From the NCBI RefSeq assembly GCF_009801115.1, contig NZ_VTOL01000013.1:121275-185274 (forward strand): DNA of 64,000 bases, given 5' to 3'. The position numbers were made by a program, and so were the translations under genes. The notes beneath the pieces were generated by a model. That model was not told the DNA's origin. It saw nothing but the letters and a program-made list of their open reading frames with translations, and made no database searches. Each line of letters opens with the position of its first letter. Position 1 is the stretch's first letter. The stretch comes from Dyadobacter sp. 3J3. GTDB lineage: Bacteria > Bacteroidota > Bacteroidia > Cytophagales > Spirosomataceae. Positions 58,885-64,000 of the stretch are shown here, piece by piece.

Positions 58885-61041
58885 GTGGACGAGCAAACAT
58901 TATCCAGAAGAAATTTTCTTAAAACATCGGCAGTTACCGGCGCTGTATTTTCGCTGGGATTTTACTGGCCGGTCAATGCGAAATCTGCGAAAATCATCAA
59001 TAAAGCCGAAGCTGAAAGCTACGGAATAGAAATGAATTCCTGGGTACACATCGATAAAACAGGCAAGGTCACCATTTTTGACCACCGCGCAGAAATGGGC
59101 CAGGGTTCATACCAGGCCGTTCCGCAGATTGTGGCCGAAGAACTGGAAGTAAATCTGAATGAAATCAATGTCGCTTTCGCCCAGGGAGATAATAAAAAAT
59201 ATGGAAGCCAGATCACGGGTGGCAGCTCAACAGTTCGGGGTTCCTATAAAAACCTTTTGAAACTAAGTGCCACCGCACGTGAAATGCTGATTCAGGCGGC
59301 TGCTACGCAATGGAGTGTAGATAAAGCCGGGTGTTATGCTGAAGGCGGACATGTATTTCACAAATCGTCTGGCCGGAAAATGCATTATGGAGAACTGGTT
59401 GAAGCAGCATCCAAACTGGAAGCCCCCAAGGATGTTGTGCTCAAAAAACGGTCTGAATATAAGCTCATAGGAAAGCCGCTGCTTCGGCTAGATACGCCGC
59501 TCAAAACCAACGGTTCCGCCGTTTTTGGGTTGGATAAACAGATTCCCGGCATGCTGTATGCGGCGGTAGAAAGAAATCCGAGGTTACGCGGGAAGGTTAA
59601 AAGTTTTGATGAAACAGCAGCACGTAAAGTGCCTGGTGTCCGGCATGTTGTGAAAGTGAAAATGGGTGTTTTCAGTACCTATCGCGAAGGTGTTGCTGTG
59701 GTTGCGGATTCTACCTGGGCGGCAATTCAGGGGAAGAAAGCACTGAAAGTGGAGTGGGACGATACGGGCTTTGAACATTTGAGTTCAGAAGATATTTACA
59801 AACGCCAGCTGGAAGCTTTGCAAACGCAGGAAGGTCTGGTGTTTAAAAAACAAGGTGAGCCTACGGAAATTATTGCAAAGGCTAGCAAGAAAATTGACGT
59901 GATTTACGAGACACCATACCAGTATCACGCCTGTATGGAGCCTTTGAACTGCATTGCGCATTATCAGGATGATAAGCTCGAAATCTGGGGGCCGATCCAG
60001 GGACCGGAAATGGTGCAGGATTTTATCAGCAAGGAAATGTCCATACCACGCGAAAAGATCGTTGTGAACATGACGTTTTTGGGCGGAGGCTTTGGCCGGA
60101 AGGCATTTATGGATTACCCGCACGAGGCCGCAGTTATCTCAAAAGCAATCAAAGCACCCGTGCAGGTTGTCTGGACGAGGGAAGATGATGCTACGCAGGG
60201 ACCATTTCGGCCTGGCATTACGTACCGTTGTGAAGGTGTGGTCAACAACGGTAAGATCGATGCATTTAAAGTAAAGCTGGCCGGACAGAACACCGGGCAC
60301 TGGTTTGGAGGCAAGAAAGACGTGCCGAACGGAAGTGCATCGGAAGGTTTTTTGAAGCCTTATGCAGATTCAATCAAAAACCTTGCGATCATGGATGTGC
60401 CATTTGAAACGCCGATTCCGATCCTTTGGTGGCGGTCCGTTTATGCTTCGACGAATGGTTTTGCCTATGAAAGTTTTTTAGACGAATTGGCCCATGAGGC
60501 AAATAAAGATCCTCTGGAGTTCAGACGGGAGTATTTGAAAGATGAGCGTCTGCATAAGCTGATTGACAAAATGGAGGAAGTGTCAGGCTGGCAGAACCGG
60601 AAAAAAAATGAAGGGTTTGGAACTGCTATTACAGAATGTTTTGAAAGTACCGTAGGTCACGTAGTAAAGGTGTCAAAGGCACCTAATGGAGGTGTTAAAA
60701 TCGACCAGGTATGGGTGGTGATGGATTGCGGCTGGTACGTTAATCCAGACACAGTCCGTGCCCAGATCGAAGGTTCTGTCGTTATGGCACTTGGTGCAGC
60801 TACGATTCACGAGGTGAAATTCAAGGATGGTATGGCAGTAGACAACAATTTCAGCACGTATCAAATGCCACGCATTACCGACATCCCGCCTATTGACATT
60901 CACATTATGGAAAATGATGAGGATGCTGGTGGCGTAGGAGAGCCGGCTTTGCCTGCATTTGCACCTGCCTTGACCAATGCCATTTTTGACTTGACAGGGA
61001 AAAGAATCAGGCGACTGCCGTTTAGTTTGCAAACTGTTTAG
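58885..61041 (+). CDS. Molybdopterin subunit of a xanthine-dehydrogenase-family hydroxylase (IorB-like)
   Basis: A 718-residue protein starting with GTG and a Tat signal (SRRNFLKTSAVTGAVFSLGF), so the folded enzyme is exported with its cofactor. Conserved segments for molybdopterin binding are QGSYQAVPQIVAEELEV, GGSSTVRGSYKNL, TFLGGGFGRKAFMDYP and GEPALPAFAPALTNAIFDL; the catalytic base would be Glu686 in VGEPALPA. It should hydroxylate an aldehyde or N-heterocycle with water as oxygen source. It forms one complex with the 2Fe-2S subunit and the cytochrome. The exact substrate is not shown; the GTG start is 6 bases after the cytochrome stop. Confidence 0.93.
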   Translation: MDEQTLSRRNFLKTSAVTGAVFSLGFYWPVNAKSAKIINKAEAESYGIEMNSWVHIDKTGKVTIFDHRAEMGQGSYQAVPQIVAEELEVNLNEINVAFAQGDNKKYGSQITGGSSTVRGSYKNLLKLSATAREMLIQAAATQWSVDKAGCYAEGGHVFHKSSGRKMHYGELVEAASKLEAPKDVVLKKRSEYKLIGKPLLRLDTPLKTNGSAVFGLDKQIPGMLYAAVERNPRLRGKVKSFDETAARKVPGVRHVVKVKMGVFSTYREGVAVVADSTWAAIQGKKALKVEWDDTGFEHLSSEDIYKRQLEALQTQEGLVFKKQGEPTEIIAKASKKIDVIYETPYQYHACMEPLNCIAHYQDDKLEIWGPIQGPEMVQDFISKEMSIPREKIVVNMTFLGGGFGRKAFMDYPHEAAVISKAIKAPVQVVWTREDDATQGPFRPGITYRCEGVVNNGKIDAFKVKLAGQNTGHWFGGKKDVPNGSASEGFLKPYADSIKNLAIMDVPFETPIPILWWRSVYASTNGFAYESFLDELAHEANKDPLEFRREYLKDERLHKLIDKMEEVSGWQNRKKNEGFGTAITECFESTVGHVVKVSKAPNGGVKIDQVWVVMDCGWYVNPDTVRAQIEGSVVMALGAATIHEVKFKDGMAVDNNFSTYQMPRITDIPPIDIHIMENDEDAGGVGEPALPAFAPALTNAIFDLTGKRIRRLPFSLQTV

Positions 61042-61126
61042 ACTAGTTGGGTCAATAAAATACTTGCTTCAAAACTCGGATTTTTTAAAATGGTTTGAAT
61101 TAATTATAGAGCTCCGTACATGATGA

Positions 61127-61153
61127 AGCGTCAGGAAATCCTGGCGTTTTTTT
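61127..61153 (+). terminator. Rho-independent terminator after the hydroxylase operon
   Basis: CGTCAGG (61129-61135) pairs with CCTGGCG (61140-61146) with one G-U pair and a loop of AAAT, followed by seven T (61147-61153). Confidence 0.8.
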
Positions 61154-61269
61154 GTATCATTTTTTTTAAGGAATCAATAAATCAGCGCTACGAATGAGTT
61201 TTTTCTGAATTCCGGTGTTTTGCTTCGCCGTTTTTCGCATGTCTTACCCGATCCTCTGGAGATCCACGG

Positions 61270-61452
61270 CAACTTTTGATACGCAAAGGAGATGCGGCAT
61301 TGTCCTGGATCATTCCGGGTCTGAATGAGAATGAGATTATGGATTTGACTTATTTTCAGTATCTTGGTGATAAGCTTTCCCCTTACTGGGCTATTGATGG
61401 AGTTTACAGTGGTCAGATAGATACGAACTTGCCTCAGGTGTTAGATATGTAG
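61270..61452 (+). pseudogene. C-terminal fragment of an unidentified protein
   Basis: An uninterrupted stretch of about 60 codons ends at TAG 61450-61452 and reads like the end of a real protein: QLLIRKGDAALSWIIPG, NENEIMDLTYFQYLGDKLSP, YWAIDGVYSGQIDTNLPQVL. It has no start codon and no recognisable upstream part. I do not recognise the family. It suggests an insertion or deletion that removed the rest of the gene, close to the other decaying genes at this end of the window. Confidence 0.55.
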
Positions 61453-61555
61453 GGGCAGCCACTAAGGAAGGCGGCTCAATGCCGAGCACATATTGTCTGT
61501 TGGGGCGCCAATTCTTACGCAACATTATCTCTGAGGTCTTTGTTAATTAAAAAAT

Positions 61556-61918
61556 ATGAAAAAGGAAATTAATCCGAAACATGGCGTTGCTGTAAGGGCA
61601 GCGATGGCAGCGACAGCAAACAGTACAGAGTTTCTAAAATTAAAAGAACGCCTTGCCGATATTGCCGCAAAGACAAGAATTAACAATCTTGAATTGGTCC
61701 AGCCATCACTTATGAGAGATCTGCTGAATAGTCATAAACAGGCAAGCGCGATGCTATCGGACGATGCGAAGCTGTATGGTAGTGGCGCATTTTCCGCTGG
61801 CCAAGTACTTAAAGACTTAGGCAAAGCAGTGGCCAAATATTCGGCTATCAACAGGCGATCAACTGATTTTCTCGTACCCGGTCGAAATATATTAGCTCTT
61901 TCCCTCCGGAATGGGTAG
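61556..61918 (+). CDS. Hypothetical protein, possibly the N-terminal half of a split gene
   Basis: A 120-residue helical protein rich in Ala, Lys and Leu (KHGVAVRAAMAATANSTEFL), with no signal peptide and no family I recognise. It ends five bases before the next gene. Near its 3' end the sequence also reads in the next gene's frame as KYISSFPPEWVESMKRTSER, which continues smoothly into that gene, so the two may be one protein of about 320 residues broken by a frameshift between 61860 and 61920. Alone, it may be a real small gene of unknown role. Confidence 0.5.
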   Translation: MKKEINPKHGVAVRAAMAATANSTEFLKLKERLADIAAKTRINNLELVQPSLMRDLLNSHKQASAMLSDDAKLYGSGAFSAGQVLKDLGKAVAKYSAINRRSTDFLVPGRNILALSLRNG

Positions 61919-61923
61919 AAAGT

Positions 61924-62526
61924 ATGAAAAGAACATCTGAGAGGCTGCCAGATGCACTTGTACTAATGAGCAATGCTGGCTGGCCACTTGATTATGATGT
62001 AACACCAGGCGAAGCTGTGAATTTGGCTGATATGCTCGAAGCAGGTAAAAAAATAGAGGTCGATGAATATATGACTCAGATATTTGAAAACAGCATAGAT
62101 GATCTCTTTGAAACCTTTTGCAAACGCCATTCGACTCGAACGCACATTTTTGACGAAATTTTAAAGTGCTACCAGCAGGAGATGTATTATACTGGAATAT
62201 CTAGTGTTTTGTCTCAAATCGACGGGATATGTAACGACTTTACCTCTAACGATTTTTTTCGATCGAGCCATCAGAAGCCTAATGTTACACATTATCTGAT
62301 GAATCAATCCGGGAATAAAAATAATTGGCTGCTCGGTCCCATATCTAAGGTACCTCCCGTCGGGCGAAGTGTAAACGATAAAAAAGAAGGTGATTTGAAT
62401 AGGCATTCAATTATGCATGGCATAGATATTACTTATGGAAATCAGACTAATTTTTTAAAAGCTATCGCGTGGCTAAAATACTTATCGGACGTCTTGTGGT
62501 TTGATAATGCAAAAAACGCAACTTAG
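61924..62526 (+). CDS. Hypothetical HEPN-like protein
   Basis: A 200-residue protein whose C-terminal part carries LNRHSIMHGIDITYG, with Arg160 and His165 in the RxxxxH pattern of HEPN-domain ribonucleases. The part FDEILKCYQQEMYYTGISSV, followed by LSQIDGICNDF, resembles the helical core of a widespread family of unnamed bacterial proteins that end in a similar NRHxxxHG motif. HEPN proteins often act in toxin-antitoxin or phage-defence systems, but this family has no proven role. Its natural start may lie upstream, in the region now assigned to the previous gene. AT-rich composition differs from the cluster at 51-61 kb. Confidence 0.55.
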   Translation: MKRTSERLPDALVLMSNAGWPLDYDVTPGEAVNLADMLEAGKKIEVDEYMTQIFENSIDDLFETFCKRHSTRTHIFDEILKCYQQEMYYTGISSVLSQIDGICNDFTSNDFFRSSHQKPNVTHYLMNQSGNKNNWLLGPISKVPPVGRSVNDKKEGDLNRHSIMHGIDITYGNQTNFLKAIAWLKYLSDVLWFDNAKNAT

Positions 62527-62637
62527 TCTTCAATTGAGTGGACTTACGCCAAACTGAAGTTTATTTCTTAATCACTATTCTTCGCACTTTCCATTTTCAA
62601 AAGTATATTTAACAAATTTATGAATGCCGATAGGGCA

Positions 62638-63886
62638 TTATATGACTTCTGTTAGGTCATCCTTTAAAATTTTTAATTCATCTGGATATATACCAAACAT
62701 CTGTTTAAAATCTTCGCTGATACCAGATATTAATTCATTTCTTGGTTTGTTTGAAAGCCATTTATAGTCATAAGAGAATTCTCCTTCTTCAGTTACCCAT
62801 TTAAGAACCATATCGAAAAGAATTGAGTATTGATAGAATCCGTTAAATGTTTGGGCAATGGATTTTTCCGTCCTTGCCTTCGAATGTTACTGGCTTAATC
62901 TCATCGTCGTAGTCGTCTATAAACATGGCATGATGCTTATAGAATAGAGAATTGACAATATCGAAGTCAATATTTTTCCCTCGTGAAGAGCCATAAATTC
63001 CGAACCAACAAAAGACATTTGGATAGGTATGTTTATCTTCTTGAAAACGTAAAAATTTCGAAAATAGAACACGAATAGGAAAATTGTAATTTGTGTAGGA
63101 ATGCATTTCCTCTTCTTTCAATAATTTAGAAATAGCATCATTTTTAGACCAATCCATTACATATCTTATTGCATTATATGACGATACACATTCGATTTTA
63201 CTAGATAGAATATTTTCAAGTTCTATATACTCTTCTTTGGAATAGTCTTTTATCATACTTAAAAAATCTTCCTCACTTTTGCGAATTGCTAGGCATAGAT
63301 TGGTAAATCGAATTCCTGGATCGTTTTTTTTCTTAGATTCAACTAATAAATGCAATGGGAATCCATTTGTGGGATTAATTGCAATGTCACAGAGAACTAG
63401 AAACAAACCTACAACAGGCTCCAACAAGCTTAAAGGCTCTTCAAATTCGGTAATTTGAAGGAACAGCTCAAAAGCTTCTAAATAGATACCGTATAGCATT
63501 CCTTGATCCTTGAAATCGAAATAAGTTAAATCCTCGTCTAAGGTTAAGGTTAGATACTGCATCTGATTAAAGGAGGCTTGTCCTTCAAAAATAGCTCGAA
63601 TCCCAATTGGCGAATATGGCATAGTTGAATCAATATAAAATCCATCTATTTTGCGGTTTTCTAAGTCCTCAAAGCCACTTCGCCACTCATTTACTCTTGG
63701 AAGAAATGAGAAATCTCGGTCAATCGTAGATGCTATTGTATTTATACTTTTGTTCCAAAGCTCATGAAAGCAGTGACCCATATTAAGAAAAAATCGGCGA
63801 TCCTTTTCTATATTAAGAATATTCTTATTGTCAAAAATAAACAGCTTGGCATATTCAATATCATGATATGTATTAGACAATATCAC
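62638..63886 (-). pseudogene. Hypothetical protein of about 415 residues, interrupted by a frameshift
   Basis: The main frame runs from GTG 63886 to a stop at 62843 (347 residues; RFFLNMGHCFHELWNKSINT near the start, FPIRVLFSKFLRFQEDKHTY near the end). After GKDGK the sequence continues in another frame for 74 residues, SIAQTFNGFYQYSILFDMVL, then VTEEGEFSYDYKWLSNKPRN and FKQMFGIYPDELKIL, to a stop at 62638. The shift is at the run of five A (minus strand) at 62863-62867, where one extra base restores nothing but removing one base joins both parts. I know no family. It is AT-rich and looks acquired. Its GTG start overlaps the stop of the upstream transposase-like frame. Confidence 0.65.
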
Positions 63887-64000
63887 GAATGATTTATTAT
63901 TGGCTTTCTGAATTTATTTCTAAGGTTGTGCAATCCAACAGCCAACATCATGATTAAGTGTCTGGCTTTGGAACACTTTAACCGTACCTTATTTCTGACT
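63883..64000 (-). mobile_element. C-terminus of a probable IS transposase, cut by the window edge
   Basis: The last 38 codons of a minus-strand frame enter from the right edge and end at TGA 63883-63885: VRNKVRLKCSKARHLIMMLA, then VGLHNLRNKFRKPIINHS. The segment MMLAVGLHNLRNKFR resembles the C-terminal helix of IS5-like DDE transposases. Its stop overlaps the GTG start of the next gene (GTGA). Only this end is visible, so the family call is tentative; a real partner gene of the 63886 gene is the alternative. Confidence 0.5.

Overview
The window looks like chromosomal DNA of a carbohydrate-degrading Bacteroidota bacterium of the Cytophagales, Dyadobacter/Spirosomataceae-like. The grounds are a SusC/SusD pair, a one-polypeptide hybrid two-component sensor, an orphan type IX secretion (T9SS) sorting domain, LytS/LytTR signalling, weak Shine-Dalgarno sequences and moderate GC. 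The genus is inference; no 16S gene is present.

Layout. 1-4.9 kb: a frameshifted Crp/Fnr regulator cut by the window edge, an M50-type membrane metalloprotease, a second Crp/Fnr regulator, a sterol-desaturase/ferredoxin fusion and an AraC regulator. 5.1-9.6 kb: a small galactoside locus with a GH36 alpha-galactosidase, a PhyH-family dioxygenase and a sugar-porter MFS permease. 10.4-10.9 kb: a tRNA-Lys/tRNA-Leu/tRNA-Lys cluster with its terminator.

12.2-40.0 kb is a large glucuronoarabinoxylan utilization locus (PUL). A divergent hybrid sensor (12185-16309) faces SusC, SusD, GH43, a Tat-type Gfo/Idh/MocA oxidoreductase, GH43, a secreted VOC protein, GH43, a ThuA-like protein, a tandem two-domain CE1 esterase, a GH10 xylanase, a SASA-esterase/CE4-deacetylase fusion, a GH67 alpha-glucuronidase, a DUF1080 protein and an SSS symporter. 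Together they can bind xylan at the outer membrane, cut the backbone, and remove acetyl, feruloyl, arabinosyl and glucuronosyl groups. ThuA, Gfo/Idh and DUF1080 suggest an added 3-keto-glycoside branch. The locus ends at a 24-bp hairpin.

40.3-51.3 kb: a T9SS-domain remnant, a LytS/LytTR two-component pair divergent from a TonB-dependent receptor, and a run of quinone oxidoreductase, broken HSL-type esterase, cupin and old yellow enzyme behind an AraC gene. A GH78 rhamnosidase pseudogene follows, with three in-frame stops.

51.4-61.0 kb is the least ordinary part. It holds an AraC regulator, a paralogue that lacks the DNA-binding domain, an MFS exporter, an alpha/beta hydrolase, a cyclophilin-like lipoprotein, two cupins, and a molybdenum hydroxylase (2Fe-2S subunit, diheme cytochrome, molybdopterin subunit). 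Four upstream regions here carry paired direct repeats of about TTTGATWWYCATAA spaced exactly 21 bp, and a single copy precedes the AraC gene, so an unrecognised AraC regulon is likely. A palindromic REP-like element sits inside this region.

61-64 kb is accessory and decaying: a C-terminal gene fragment, a possibly split HEPN-like gene, a frameshifted hypothetical gene and the C-terminus of a probable transposase.
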